Source of the DNA: an uncultured Bacilli bacterium
Lineage (GTDB): Bacteria; Bacillota_I; Bacilli_A; RF39; UBA660
Direction: 5' to 3'
Assembly (NCBI GenBank): GCA_934140575.1
Contig: CAKPBJ010000005.1
Location: 1-64,000, forward strand
Length of the DNA stretch: 64,000 nt
How positions within the stretch are numbered: the first letter of the stretch is position 1; each line of letters opens with the position of its first letter. Position numbers and translations under genes: made by a program. A model generated the notes under the pieces. That model was not told the origin of the DNA. It saw only the letters and a program-made list of their open reading frames with translations, and ran no database searches. This document shows, piece by piece, positions 25,192 to 35,247 of this stretch.

Positions 25192-26958
25192 GTGTATCAT
25201 GCTTTATATCGAAAATATAGACCGAAAGACTTTGATTCTGTTGTTGGGCAGGATTCTATTATTAAAACTTTAAAAAATTCAATAATTCATAAAAATTTTT
25301 CACATGCATATATGTTCTTTGGTCCTAGAGGTACTGGAAAAACTTCAGTATCGAAAATTTTTGCTAGAAATATTAATTGTTTAAATCCAAAAAATGGTAT
25401 TGCTTGTGAGGAATGCGACGCATGTAAAGTTTCCTTTTCTAAAGATTGCGTTGATATTATTGAAATTGATGCCGCATCGAATAATGGTGTTGATGAAATA
25501 CGTGATTTAAAGAATAAAATTTCTCTTGTTCCAAGTGAATTAAGATACAAAGTTTATATAATTGATGAAGTTCATATGTTATCTATTGGAGCATTTAATG
25601 CGCTATTGAAGACTTTAGAGGAGCCGCCGGAACATGCAATATTTATATTAGCTACTACTGATCCTCAAAAAGTTCCTGAAACTATTGTTTCTAGATGTCA
25701 ATGTTTTTCGTTTAAACGTATATCAGATAATGCAATAGTCGATAGATTGAGATATGTTTGTAATTGTGAGAATATTGAAATTGATGATAATGTATTAGAA
25801 AAAATTTCAATTTTATCTGATGGTGGCTTACGTGACTCGTTAGGAATGCTTGATAAATTAGTTTCTTATTCTGATCATAAAATTACTATTGAAGATTTTA
25901 ATGATGTAAATGGTGTTGTTTCGGATGAAGATATTTCTAAATTTTTAGATTATATTTTAACTGGAAATATTGTTGAAATTTTAAATTTTATTAAATATGT
26001 AAACGATAGTGGAAAAAATTTAATTCAAGTTATTACTCAATTAATAGTTTTTTCTAGAAATATGGTTGTGGATTATTATATTTCTAAAAATGATATTAAA
26101 TATTCAGTAGATTTATTACAAAATTTTCTAAATTTAATTAACGAAAAAATGTTCGATATAAAAAAGAGTGGTAATACTAAAATTTATATTGAAATGTTTT
26201 TGTTGAAATTTGTAGATGATTATATTTTAAATACTAATTCTACAATGATAAAAGTTAGTAATGATGTGAATAATCATATAAATAAGACTAATAATGGAAT
26301 AATGAAGTCAAAAATAAAATCTGATAATAATTCTAATCCTATTTTTGATAAAACTGTAGGCTTAAATTCAGATTTTAATGAGAAAAAAATTGATAACTCT
26401 AATGTTTCTTTAAATGATAATGGTAATAATTATATGGATGATAAAAATGATGATTATGATAATAATGATTTAGTTTCAATACCTAAAATTACTAATATTG
26501 ATGAAATTATGAAGGTAAGAGTTAATAATACTTTAGCGAAGGCTGATAAAAATTTATTAAGATTGGAAATGAAAAATTTTACTTTACTTAATGATTATAC
26601 TTTTGATCAAGAAATTGGTTATTTAGTATGTGCAATTTTAGATGCTAAATTACGTGTTGTTAGTAATGATTGTCTTGTTTTAAGTTATGATTATGATTCT
26701 AATGCAAGACAAAATCTGAATAATCTTGAAAAAATAACAGATGTTTATAATAAAATTACTAATTCTAATAAAAATATTGCGATTATTACTGACGAATATT
26801 GGGAAAAGGTTAAGAATGAATATATTTTAAATATAAAAAATAATGTAAAATATGAGGTTGTTGAAGAACCTGAACCTATATTTGAAGAATTAAAAAATAA
26901 TGATATAATAACAAGTAGTGCAGTAGAACTATTTGGTGATATTGTGGAAGTTGAATAG
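25192..26958 (+). CDS. dnaX: DNA polymerase III subunit gamma/tau
   Basis: 588 residues from GTG 25192 (MYHALYRKYRP); an ATG 6 bp upstream sits right against GGAGGG and is too close. AAA+ clamp-loader domain: GPRGTGKTS at about 43, zinc cysteines in CLNPKNGIACEECDAC, DEVHML, SRCQ sensor. Residues about 370-440 are an Asn/Asp-rich linker, then a tau-like C-terminal domain. Loads the clamp and holds the replisome together. Confidence 0.95.
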   Translation: MYHALYRKYRPKDFDSVVGQDSIIKTLKNSIIHKNFSHAYMFFGPRGTGKTSVSKIFARNINCLNPKNGIACEECDACKVSFSKDCVDIIEIDAASNNGVDEIRDLKNKISLVPSELRYKVYIIDEVHMLSIGAFNALLKTLEEPPEHAIFILATTDPQKVPETIVSRCQCFSFKRISDNAIVDRLRYVCNCENIEIDDNVLEKISILSDGGLRDSLGMLDKLVSYSDHKITIEDFNDVNGVVSDEDISKFLDYILTGNIVEILNFIKYVNDSGKNLIQVITQLIVFSRNMVVDYYISKNDIKYSVDLLQNFLNLINEKMFDIKKSGNTKIYIEMFLLKFVDDYILNTNSTMIKVSNDVNNHINKTNNGIMKSKIKSDNNSNPIFDKTVGLNSDFNEKKIDNSNVSLNDNGNNYMDDKNDDYDNNDLVSIPKITNIDEIMKVRVNNTLAKADKNLLRLEMKNFTLLNDYTFDQEIGYLVCAILDAKLRVVSNDCLVLSYDYDSNARQNLNNLEKITDVYNKITNSNKNIAIITDEYWEKVKNEYILNIKNNVKYEVVEEPEPIFEELKNNDIITSSAVELFGDIVEVE

Positions 26959-26976
26959 AAAAAGGAGAATATATAT

Positions 26977-27273
26977 ATGAATATGCAAGCTATGTTAAAG
27001 CAAGCTCAAGCTTTACAAAAAGATATGATGAAAGTAAAAAATGAAATTGATGAAACTGAATTTGTTGGTGAAAGTTCAATGGTAAAAGTCACTTTAAAAG
27101 GAACTAGAGAAGCAGTCAGTGTTGAAATTGATTGTGATGATAGTTTAGATAAAGATGATATTGAAATGTTACAAGATAGTTTGGTTTTAGCTATTAATGA
27201 TGCAAATAAAAAAATCGATAAATTAACTGAACAAAAGATGGGTAAATTTGGTAATATTCCAGGTTTATTTTAG
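26977..27273 (+). CDS. ybaB: Nucleoid-associated protein YbaB/EbfC
   Basis: 98 residues, helix-rich N-terminus (LKQAQALQKDMMKV), family core VKVTLKG and the end GKFGNIPGLF. Small dimeric DNA-binding protein encoded between dnaX and recR in most bacteria. Confidence 0.95.
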   Translation: MNMQAMLKQAQALQKDMMKVKNEIDETEFVGESSMVKVTLKGTREAVSVEIDCDDSLDKDDIEMLQDSLVLAINDANKKIDKLTEQKMGKFGNIPGLF

Positions 27274-27282
27274 GAATTATGT

Positions 27283-27879
27283 ATGTATCCAGAGAGTATT
27301 AAATGTTTGATTGAATCTTTTAAATATTTACCTGGAATTGGTGAGAAAACAGCTGAGAGATTGGCTTTTTCTGTGTTGGGATTGGATGATGAACAAGTCG
27401 AATTATTTTCTGAGAGCTTAGTTGATGTCAAATCAAAAATACATAAATGTAGTAAGTGTAATACTTTAACTGAAGATAATTTGTGTTATATATGTTCTGA
27501 TGAAACTCGAGATTCTAAAACCTTATGTGTTGTTGATGATTGTAAAAGTGTTTTTCTTTTTGAACGATTAGGTATGTTTAATGGTAAATATCATGTGTTG
27601 GATGGGTTAATTTCGCCTTTAGATGGAATTAATCCTGAGGATATTGGATTAGATAAATTACTTGATAGAATTAATGATGAAAAGTTTGAAGAAATTATAT
27701 TTGCATTTAAGCCAAGTATTGAGGGGGAAACGACAACATTATATATTAAAAGAGTTTTAGAAGGATTGAACATAAAAATTTCTAGATTGGCAAGTGGTGT
27801 TCCAATTGGTGCTGATATTGAATATGTAGATGGTTTGACTTTAGAAAAAGCATTAAATGATCGTATAACTATAGAATAA
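27283..27879 (+). CDS. recR: Recombination protein RecR
   Basis: 198 residues, family length. Helix-hairpin-helix PGIGEKTAERLAF at the N-terminus, a C4 zinc finger (CSKCNTLTEDNLCYIC) near 57-72, a Toprim domain (VVDDCKSV) and a Walker-like C-terminus. Works with RecF and RecO. Second zinc motif pair reads CYIC. Confidence 0.96.
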   Translation: MYPESIKCLIESFKYLPGIGEKTAERLAFSVLGLDDEQVELFSESLVDVKSKIHKCSKCNTLTEDNLCYICSDETRDSKTLCVVDDCKSVFLFERLGMFNGKYHVLDGLISPLDGINPEDIGLDKLLDRINDEKFEEIIFAFKPSIEGETTTLYIKRVLEGLNIKISRLASGVPIGADIEYVDGLTLEKALNDRITIE

Positions 27880-27918
27880 AAAAAATATATATTCATAATC
27901 TTTAATGGTGAATATTAT

Positions 27919-28101
27919 ATGAATTTATTAAAAAAAATTTCTATTAGATGTATAATTTCTTCTTTATTTTTGTATAGTTTTGATTGTATTGGGAGTAAAT
28001 TTAATGTTTTTATTCCAATTAATCTTATAAATGTTATATTTATTAGTATTTTTGGAACTGTTGGTTTGGTATTATTAACTGTTTTTAAACTTTTTATTTA
28101 G
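27919..28101 (+). CDS. BofA-like small membrane protein
   Basis: 60 residues, two hydrophobic segments. The second matches the core of BofA, the inhibitor of pro-sigma-K processing: a Gly, then FIPINLINV, then FGTVG, then a terminal leucine-rich LTVFKLFI. The gene follows recR, where bofA lies in Bacillus (recR-yaaL-bofA). It is shorter than BofA (87). Confidence rests on the IPINL motif plus synteny. Confidence 0.65.
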   Translation: MNLLKKISIRCIISSLFLYSFDCIGSKFNVFIPINLINVIFISIFGTVGLVLLTVFKLFI

Positions 28102-28110
28102 GAGGGTAGT

Positions 28111-28953
28111 ATGGGATATTCTGTAATTAAAGAAAAATTTATTAATTATGTTAATGGAATTATTGACAATGATAGGGTTTCTCATGCGTATATAATTGAA
28201 GTTGATAACTATGATTCTGATTTATTCTTTGTTTATAGTTTTATTAAAATGATATTGTCTAAGAAAAGTTTTGAGACTGTTAATAATTCTAATGATAAAA
28301 TATTTAATTTAATTGATGAAAAAAATTATCCTGATATTATGGTTATTTCAACTGATTCTTCAATGATAAAAAAGAATCAAATGATAGATTTGCAAAGGGA
28401 ATATAGTAATAAATCTTTATATGATAATAAGAGATTTTATATTATAAATGAGGCTGAAAAGTTAAATTCTTCATCTGCAAATACTATTCTTAAATTTTTA
28501 GAGGAGCCTGAAGATGATATAATTGCAATATTACTTACTGATAGTAGATATCATGTTATTGATACTATTTTATCTAGATGTCAGGTATTATCTTTGAAAG
28601 AATCAAATAATAATTTTAATTATGATGATGAGTTTATTGATTTATTGGATTGTGTTTTAAATCCTAAGAATTTTTTTATAAATTATAAGGCCATGACTAA
28701 TGATTATATTACTGATAAGGTGATTGCTAAAGAGAAATTTGTTAATATTGAATATGTTATAATTGACTATATTAATTCAATCTCTTTTGATTGTGAATTT
28801 AACAATGATATTAAATATTTATTTAAGAATAAGTCTTTGGATGAGTTGATTCATATTATTTCTATTATTGAGGAATATATTCCTAAACTTGTTTTTAATG
28901 TTAATTATAAATTGTGGCTTGATTCTTTGTTTTCTAAGTTGATTGGAGGTTAG
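28111..28953 (+). CDS. holB: DNA polymerase III delta' subunit
   Basis: 280 residues. AAA+-like clamp-loader subunit without a Walker A motif, as usual for delta'; NEAEKLNSSSANTILKFLEEP and SRCQVLSL are the landmark motifs. AGGAGGG 8 bp before ATG. Located before ricT as in Bacillus. Confidence 0.9.
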   Translation: MGYSVIKEKFINYVNGIIDNDRVSHAYIIEVDNYDSDLFFVYSFIKMILSKKSFETVNNSNDKIFNLIDEKNYPDIMVISTDSSMIKKNQMIDLQREYSNKSLYDNKRFYIINEAEKLNSSSANTILKFLEEPEDDIIAILLTDSRYHVIDTILSRCQVLSLKESNNNFNYDDEFIDLLDCVLNPKNFFINYKAMTNDYITDKVIAKEKFVNIEYVIIDYINSISFDCEFNNDIKYLFKNKSLDELIHIISIIEEYIPKLVFNVNYKLWLDSLFSKLIGG

Positions 28954-28957
28954 AGTT

Positions 28958-29761
28958 ATGGTTGATGTTGTTACTGTATCTATCGATGAAACTAAAAATA
29001 TTTATTATTTATCACCTAATTCTTTTAGTTTAAATTTAAATGATAGGGTTATTTTTGAAACTGATAATGGATTGTTTTCTGGTAGAGTAATTAAAGCAAA
29101 TTATGTTGAAAATGAGAATAATTTAGTTTTACCTTTAAACAAAGTCATTAGGTTGTGTGAAGATTCTGATGTTGATATTTTAAAGAAAAATTCAATTATT
29201 TCTGAAAAAGCTTTTAAGGATGCAAAAAAGCTATCAAATGAGTTGGGACTTGATATGAATTTTATTGATTCTTTTTTGAATTTTGATGGGACTCAGCTTA
29301 TGCTTTCTTTTTTGGCTGATAATAGGGTTGATTTTAGAGAATTGGCAAAAAAATTAGCGCAAAAGTATAAAACTAGAATTGAACTTAGGCAAATAGGCGT
29401 TCGTGATAAATCTAAGAAAATTGGTGGTATTGGACCATGTGGTTTGATGTTATGTTGTAATTCTTTTTTAACTGATTTTAATAGTGTTTCAATTAATATG
29501 GCAAAAAATCAAAATTTGGCTTTAAATCCTTCTAAAATAAATGGTATATGTGGAAGACTTTTATGTTGCTTGGGTTATGAAAATGATACATATACTGATT
29601 TAAAAAAGAATTTGCCTAAAATTGGGTACAATGCAGAAACACCTTATGGTATGGGAAAAGTTGTGGCAGTTGATCTTTTTAATAATTGCTTTTCTGTTGA
29701 TTTAGGTGATAAGGGTATTGTTAAAATTATGGGAGATAATAAAAACAATGGAAATGATTAA
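28958..29761 (+). CDS. ricT: PSP1-domain protein RicT (YaaT)
   Basis: 267 residues from ATG 28958 (GGAGG 8 bp upstream; an in-frame TTG at 28943 lies inside the preceding ribosome site). PSP1 domain with the cysteine motifs GGIGPCGLMLCC and GICGRLLCCL that hold Fe-S clusters in the RicA-RicF-RicT complex, which helps RNase Y process mRNA. Located after holB as in Bacillus; yabA, normally next, is absent. Confidence 0.93.
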   Translation: MVDVVTVSIDETKNIYYLSPNSFSLNLNDRVIFETDNGLFSGRVIKANYVENENNLVLPLNKVIRLCEDSDVDILKKNSIISEKAFKDAKKLSNELGLDMNFIDSFLNFDGTQLMLSFLADNRVDFRELAKKLAQKYKTRIELRQIGVRDKSKKIGGIGPCGLMLCCNSFLTDFNSVSINMAKNQNLALNPSKINGICGRLLCCLGYENDTYTDLKKNLPKIGYNAETPYGMGKVVAVDLFNNCFSVDLGDKGIVKIMGDNKNNGND

Positions 29762-30485
29762 TGATATTTTGGGATATAAAAATTTAAAAATATATCAAAA
29801 TGATTTATATTTTTCTTTTTCTCTTGATAGTATTGTACTTGCTAATTATTCAACTATTAGATTAAGAGATAAAAAAATTGTTGATTTTTGTACAGGTAAT
29901 GGTATTGTTCCTATTATTTTGAGTAGGCGTTCTTCTAGTAATATAGTTGGTGTTGAAATACAGGATAAATTATGTGATTTAGCTAAAAAAAGTGTTACTT
30001 TAAATAACCTTGATGATAGGGTAAATATTATTTGCTCGGATATTAAAGATTTTTCAAAAAATAATTTGAATGTTTACGATTTGATTTTATGTAATCCTCC
30101 ATATTTTAAGAATGATTTTTCTAGTACAAAGAATATATCTTATGAAAAAAAGGTTGCTAGACATGAAATTTTTCTTAATTTAGATGAATTGTTGGATTGT
30201 GCAAAAAAAGTTTTAAAAGACAATGGGACTTTTTCTATGGTACATAGGAGTGATAGATTAATTGAAATTATCGAGTGTTTTAGGAAGCATGGGATAGAAC
30301 CAAAGAGAATTAAGTTTGTTTATAATAATGTTGAATCTTTGTCTACTTTAGTTTTGATTGAAGGTCAAAAATGTGGACATGTTGGTTTAAAGATAGATAA
30401 ACCTTTAATTATGTATAATATGGATGGTAGTATGACTAGTGAATATAAAAGATTACAGGAGGTAATTAATAATGGTACAGAATAG
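29748..30485 (+). CDS. tRNA1(Val) A37 N6-methyltransferase-like (TrmN6/YabB family)
   Basis: 245 residues from ATG 29748 (GGGAGATAAT upstream), overlapping ricT by 14 bp. Class I SAM methyltransferase: VDFCTGNGIVPIIL motif I at about 45 and the catalytic NPPY motif at about 115, which indicates amino-group methylation of adenine. yabB holds this place in B. subtilis. Confidence 0.88.
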   Translation: MEMINDILGYKNLKIYQNDLYFSFSLDSIVLANYSTIRLRDKKIVDFCTGNGIVPIILSRRSSSNIVGVEIQDKLCDLAKKSVTLNNLDDRVNIICSDIKDFSKNNLNVYDLILCNPPYFKNDFSSTKNISYEKKVARHEIFLNLDELLDCAKKVLKDNGTFSMVHRSDRLIEIIECFRKHGIEPKRIKFVYNNVESLSTLVLIEGQKCGHVGLKIDKPLIMYNMDGSMTSEYKRLQEVINNGTE

Positions 30486-31311
30486 TTATGATGATAGTGC
30501 AAGTCTTTATTTAATTCCAACACCTATTGGTAATTTAGAAGATATAACTATTAGAAGTTTAAATACTTTAAAAAGTGTTGATGAAATTCTTTGTGAAGAT
30601 ACCAGAGACACAGGTATTTTATTAAAACAATATGATATTAATAAAAAGTTAGTAAGTTGTCATGAGTATAATGAAAGTAAAATGATAGATTATGTTGTTT
30701 CTAAGTTACAGGCTGGTTATAATCTTGGACTTGTTACTGATCAAGGGTCTCCTGTTATTAGTGATCCTGGATATGTTGTTGCTCGTGGTGTTATTAATGC
30801 TGGATATAATGTTATAAGTTTACCTGGAGCAACAGCTTTTGTACCAGCATTATCTTCTTCGGGAATTGAACCATCACCATTTTTATTTTATGGGTTTTTG
30901 AATTCTAAAAGTTCTAAACAAATAAGTGAATTAAAAGCTCTTAAAAAATTATCTTATACAATTATTTTTTATGAATCTGTTCATAGATTAAGAAAAACGC
31001 TTGAAAATATGTTATCAGTTTTTGGTGATAGAAATATTGCGATTTGTCGTGAATTATCAAAGATACATGAAGAAATTTCTCGTGATAAAATTAGTTGTTT
31101 ATTGGAAAAAGTTGATTCTATGAAAGGTGAATTTGTATTGGTTGTAGAGGGAAACAAAAATGTTCATGATTTTAGTGATTTGGATATTTTTACGCATGTT
31201 AAATTATATGTTGATGATGGTGTAAGTGAAAAAGAAGCGATAAAAATAGTAGCTCGTGAACGTGATATTGCAAAGTCAATAGTTTATTCTGAATATCATA
31301 ATAGGAAGTGA
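30472..31311 (+). CDS. rsmI: 16S rRNA C1402 ribose 2'-O-methyltransferase RsmI
   Basis: 279 residues. YLIPTPIGNLEDITIR near the N-terminus, EDTRDTG, SDPGY and LPGATAFVPAL are the tetrapyrrole-methylase-type motifs of RsmI. GGAGGTAAT upstream; overlaps the preceding methyltransferase by 14 bp. Stop TGA. Confidence 0.95.
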   Translation: MVQNSYDDSASLYLIPTPIGNLEDITIRSLNTLKSVDEILCEDTRDTGILLKQYDINKKLVSCHEYNESKMIDYVVSKLQAGYNLGLVTDQGSPVISDPGYVVARGVINAGYNVISLPGATAFVPALSSSGIEPSPFLFYGFLNSKSSKQISELKALKKLSYTIIFYESVHRLRKTLENMLSVFGDRNIAICRELSKIHEEISRDKISCLLEKVDSMKGEFVLVVEGNKNVHDFSDLDIFTHVKLYVDDGVSEKEAIKIVARERDIAKSIVYSEYHNRK

Positions 31312-31316
31312 TTTGT

Positions 31317-31886
31317 ATGAAATTAATAATTGGACTTGGAAATCCTGGTAAGGAATATGATAATACTAGACATAATATTGGATTTATGTTTGTTGATAAG
31401 TATCTTGAGTATAAAAACATTAATGTAAATTGGTCCAATAAGTTTGATGGCCTTTATTTTGAAAGTAATATTAATGGTGAGAAAACTATATTTTTAAAAC
31501 CTCAAACTTTTATGAATTTGTCTGGTGATTCTGTTAGAAAGGTTATGGATTATTTTAAAATAAGTGTTGATGATATTTTAGTTATAAATGATGACCTTGA
31601 TTTGAATGTTGGAAATTTTAAATTAAAGTCAAATGGATCTTGTGGTGGGCATAATGGTTTACGTGATATTGAAAAAAAAATAGGTTCTCAAGAATATAAA
31701 AGACTAAAAATAGGTATATCTAAGAAAAGTAATGTTGATACTAAGGATTATGTACTTGGTAAATTTTCTAGTGAAGAATTAAATTTGCTTGATGAATTAT
31801 TTAATACTTTATATTTAGTAATTGATGATTATTTTAAAATACCATTTAATGATTTAATGAGTAAATATAATCGTAAGAATAGGTGA
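31317..31886 (+). CDS. pth: Peptidyl-tRNA hydrolase
   Basis: 189 residues from ATG 31317 (start MKLIIGLGNPG, GGAAGTGAT upstream). Catalytic His in TRHNIGF (residue 20), FLKPQTFMNLSG and GGHNGLRD are all conserved. Recycles peptidyl-tRNA dropped from ribosomes. Directly before mfd as in Bacillus. Confidence 0.96.
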   Translation: MKLIIGLGNPGKEYDNTRHNIGFMFVDKYLEYKNINVNWSNKFDGLYFESNINGEKTIFLKPQTFMNLSGDSVRKVMDYFKISVDDILVINDDLDLNVGNFKLKSNGSCGGHNGLRDIEKKIGSQEYKRLKIGISKKSNVDTKDYVLGKFSSEELNLLDELFNTLYLVIDDYFKIPFNDLMSKYNRKNR

Positions 31887-31890
31887 TTTA

Positions 31891-34800
31891 ATGAATTTTT
31901 TTGATGATGTCATTAAGTTTGATTTAAAAAAAGACATGGGTATATGTAATGTTACCGATGAGTTTTTTTGTGTATTATTAAATAAGCTTAATAGAGAAGA
32001 TAAGAACATTCTTGTTGTTGTGGATAGTTTATTTGAAGCAAATAAGTTATATAGTTCTCTTAGTAATTATACTGATTTAGTTTATTTATTTCCTATGGAT
32101 GATTTTCTTACTAGTGAAGCTTTAGCTATTTCTCCAGATTTAATGATTAGTAGACTTGAATGTTTAAATAAAATTAATAGTGGTAAAAAGTGTATTGTAA
32201 TAACAAATTTAATGGGATATTTAAGATTTTTACCTAAAAAAAGTGTTTATTTAGATAGTATAATTGAGTTAAAAGTAGGAAAAGTGATTGAACCTAGTTT
32301 ATTGGTTTCTAAGCTTATATCTATTGGTTATGTTCGTGATACATTGGTTAATAAGACTGGTGAATTTGGTGTTAGAGGTTTTGTTATTGATGTTTTTCCA
32401 ATAGATGAGGATAATCCTATTAGAATTGAATTTTTTGACGATGAAATTGAATCAATAAGATATTTTAGTCCTGAGGATCAGAAATCTATTTCTTTTGCCA
32501 ATTCGATATCTATTAAGCCTAATTTTGAATTTATTGTTAATGGTGAAGTTCCGGAGGAAGAGTTTGGAAAACAAAAGTATTTACAAAAATATACTGAAGT
32601 TTGTTCTATATCTGATTATTTGGATGATACTATTACTATTTTTAAAGATTATGAGCAATTAAAAGTAAGTTATAGAGGTATAATGAATGAAATTATTGAA
32701 TACAGAAATAGTAAGGATACTGAGTTTGATTTAGAATATATGATGGATTTCAATAAAATACATGTTGATTTTCCTATTTATTATTTTTCGCTTAATAATT
32801 TAACGTATGGTAGTTATGTGTCTCAGGTTGTAAATTTTGGTGTTAGAACTATTAATAGTTTTAATGAAAATGGTGATTTAATAAATAATTATATTAATAA
32901 TTCTATTGCTTCTAATAAGACTGTTATTATTGTATTAAAGCAATATCAGATTAGAAGTGTTCTTAAACATTTAAATATGAAGCTTGTTCAGAGTGACTTT
33001 TCATCTATTAAAACTAATATAGTAAATATAGTTGATGGTGAACTTAATGAAGGCTTTGTTTATGACGATATTGTTGTTTTGACAAGTAAAGAATTGTTTA
33101 ATCTTCATTCTAATACGAAGAAATATAATACAAAATTTAAGTATTCTTCTGCAATTAAGGATATAAATAAATTAGAAATAGGGGATTATGTTGTACATAA
33201 TGTACATGGTATTGGTGTTTATAATGGTATTGTTACTCTTTCTTCTAATAATAATCTTAAGGATTATTTAGAAATATTATATGCTGGTACTGATAAGATT
33301 TATATTCCTGTTGAGAAGATATCTTTAATCAGTAAATATTCTGGTAGAGAGGGTGTTTCTCCTAGAGTTAATAAGCTTGGTGGAACTGAGTGGATTAAGA
33401 CTAAGCGTAGAGTTCAAGCTAAGGTTACTGATATGGCTGACAAATTATTAAAGCTATATGCTGAGAGAGAATCAAGAAAAGGATTTGCTTTTTCTAAAGA
33501 TTGCGATATGTCACGTGATTTTGAGAAGGATTTTCCTTATGAGTTAACGACTGATCAGGCAAGAGCCATTGAACAAATAAAGTCTGATATGGAAAAGCCT
33601 GTTCCTATGGATAGGTTACTTTGTGGAGATGTTGGTTTTGGTAAGACGGAGGTTGCATTTGTTGCTGCTTTTAAGGCTATTCTTGATTCTAAGCAAGTAT
33701 TATTTTTGTGTCCTACAACTATTCTTTCTAATCAACATTATGAAAATGCTAAAGTTAGATTTAAAAATTTTCCTGTAAATATTGGACTTCTTAATAGATT
33801 TACTTCAAGTAGTGAGGAGAAGAGAATATTAAATGGTTTAAAAGATGGTACTATTGATATGGTTTTTGGGACACATAGGCTTCTAAGTGATGATATTTAT
33901 CTTAAGGATTTGGGCTTACTTGTAATTGATGAGGAACAAAGATTTGGAGTGGCTCATAAGGAAAAAATTAAACAATATAAGACTAATGTTGATGTTTTGA
34001 CTTTAACTGCTACTCCAATTCCTAGAACTTTACAGATGAGTTTAGTTGGAATTAGGAGTTTAAGTTTAATTGAAACTCCTCCTGTTAATAGATATCCTGT
34101 ACAGACTTATGTTGTTGAAGAGAATAAGCAAATACTTAAGGATGCTATTTACAAGGAATTATCTCGTAATGGACAAGTATTTATTTTGTATAATAAAGTG
34201 CAATCTATTGATGAATTTTCATTAAGAATAAAAAATTTAATACCTGATGCAAGGATTGGTATTGCTCATGGTCAGATGAATAAAAATACACTTGAAAGTA
34301 CTATTATGGATTTTGTTAATTATGAGTTTGATATTTTGATTTGTACAACTATAATTGAAACTGGTATTGATATACCTAATGTTAATACTTTAATTATTAT
34401 TGATGCTGATAGGTTTGGACTTAGTCAATTGTATCAGATCAGGGGACGTGTTGGTAGGTCTGATAAATTTGCTTATGCATATTTAATGTATCAACCTTTT
34501 AAGTCTCTTACTGAGATGGCTGTTAAAAGACTTAATGTAATTAAGGAATTTACTGAGCTTGGTAGTGGTTTCTCTATTGCGACTAGGGATTTATCAATTA
34601 GAGGTGCTGGTGATATTCTTGGTAGTGAACAAGCTGGGTTTATTGATAGTGTTGGGGTTGATTTATATTTAAAAATGTTGAATGATGAAGTTAATAGACG
34701 TAATACTGGTATTGATGTTTCTTCTGATGATTTGGAGGATAAGAAGTCTTTAATTAATATTTCTACGCATATATCTGATGATTATGTTTCTGATGATGAC

Positions 34801-35205
34801 TTAAAAATTGAGATACATAAGCTTATTAATACAATTACTGATAAAAATAGTTTTGATACTATTAAAAATGAGCTTGAGGATAGATTTGGTAAATTAAATG
34901 AAGATATTCTTATTTATATGTATACTGAATGGTTTGAAAAACTTGTGGATAAGTTACATATTGAACATGTTAGGGAGAGTAGAAATTCTATTGAAATGAC
35001 TTTTCCTGGTGATGTTGTAGCGCATCTTGATACCGAGGAATTGTTTATGGATGCTATTTCTATATCTCATATGTTTAGATTTATTAGTAGAGGGTCTAAT
35101 TTAATTATTATTTTGGATACTATTAAACTTGATAAGCATCCTATTTATTATTTAGTTGAGTATTTGAGTAAAATTTATGATAAATTTGGTAAAGTTCTTG
35201 ACTAA
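31891..35205 (+). CDS. mfd: Transcription-repair coupling factor Mfd
   Basis: 1104 residues. UvrB-like N-terminal module, RNA polymerase interaction domain (IGDYVVHNVHGIGVYNGI at about 430), RecG-like translocase with GDVGFGKTEVAF at about 577, DEEQRFG and GRVGRSDK, and the C-terminal TRCF domain. Removes stalled polymerase and recruits UvrA. Confidence 0.97.
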   Translation: MNFFDDVIKFDLKKDMGICNVTDEFFCVLLNKLNREDKNILVVVDSLFEANKLYSSLSNYTDLVYLFPMDDFLTSEALAISPDLMISRLECLNKINSGKKCIVITNLMGYLRFLPKKSVYLDSIIELKVGKVIEPSLLVSKLISIGYVRDTLVNKTGEFGVRGFVIDVFPIDEDNPIRIEFFDDEIESIRYFSPEDQKSISFANSISIKPNFEFIVNGEVPEEEFGKQKYLQKYTEVCSISDYLDDTITIFKDYEQLKVSYRGIMNEIIEYRNSKDTEFDLEYMMDFNKIHVDFPIYYFSLNNLTYGSYVSQVVNFGVRTINSFNENGDLINNYINNSIASNKTVIIVLKQYQIRSVLKHLNMKLVQSDFSSIKTNIVNIVDGELNEGFVYDDIVVLTSKELFNLHSNTKKYNTKFKYSSAIKDINKLEIGDYVVHNVHGIGVYNGIVTLSSNNNLKDYLEILYAGTDKIYIPVEKISLISKYSGREGVSPRVNKLGGTEWIKTKRRVQAKVTDMADKLLKLYAERESRKGFAFSKDCDMSRDFEKDFPYELTTDQARAIEQIKSDMEKPVPMDRLLCGDVGFGKTEVAFVAAFKAILDSKQVLFLCPTTILSNQHYENAKVRFKNFPVNIGLLNRFTSSSEEKRILNGLKDGTIDMVFGTHRLLSDDIYLKDLGLLVIDEEQRFGVAHKEKIKQYKTNVDVLTLTATPIPRTLQMSLVGIRSLSLIETPPVNRYPVQTYVVEENKQILKDAIYKELSRNGQVFILYNKVQSIDEFSLRIKNLIPDARIGIAHGQMNKNTLESTIMDFVNYEFDILICTTIIETGIDIPNVNTLIIIDADRFGLSQLYQIRGRVGRSDKFAYAYLMYQPFKSLTEMAVKRLNVIKEFTELGSGFSIATRDLSIRGAGDILGSEQAGFIDSVGVDLYLKMLNDEVNRRNTGIDVSSDDLEDKKSLINISTHISDDYVSDDDLKIEIHKLINTITDKNSFDTIKNELEDRFGKLNEDILIYMYTEWFEKLVDKLHIEHVRESRNSIEMTFPGDVVAHLDTEELFMDAISISHMFRFISRGSNLIIILDTIKLDKHPIYYLVEYLSKIYDKFGKVLD

Positions 35206-35247
35206 TAGTTTTTTACTTGTTAAATTTAGAATGCTAGGAGGGTAAAA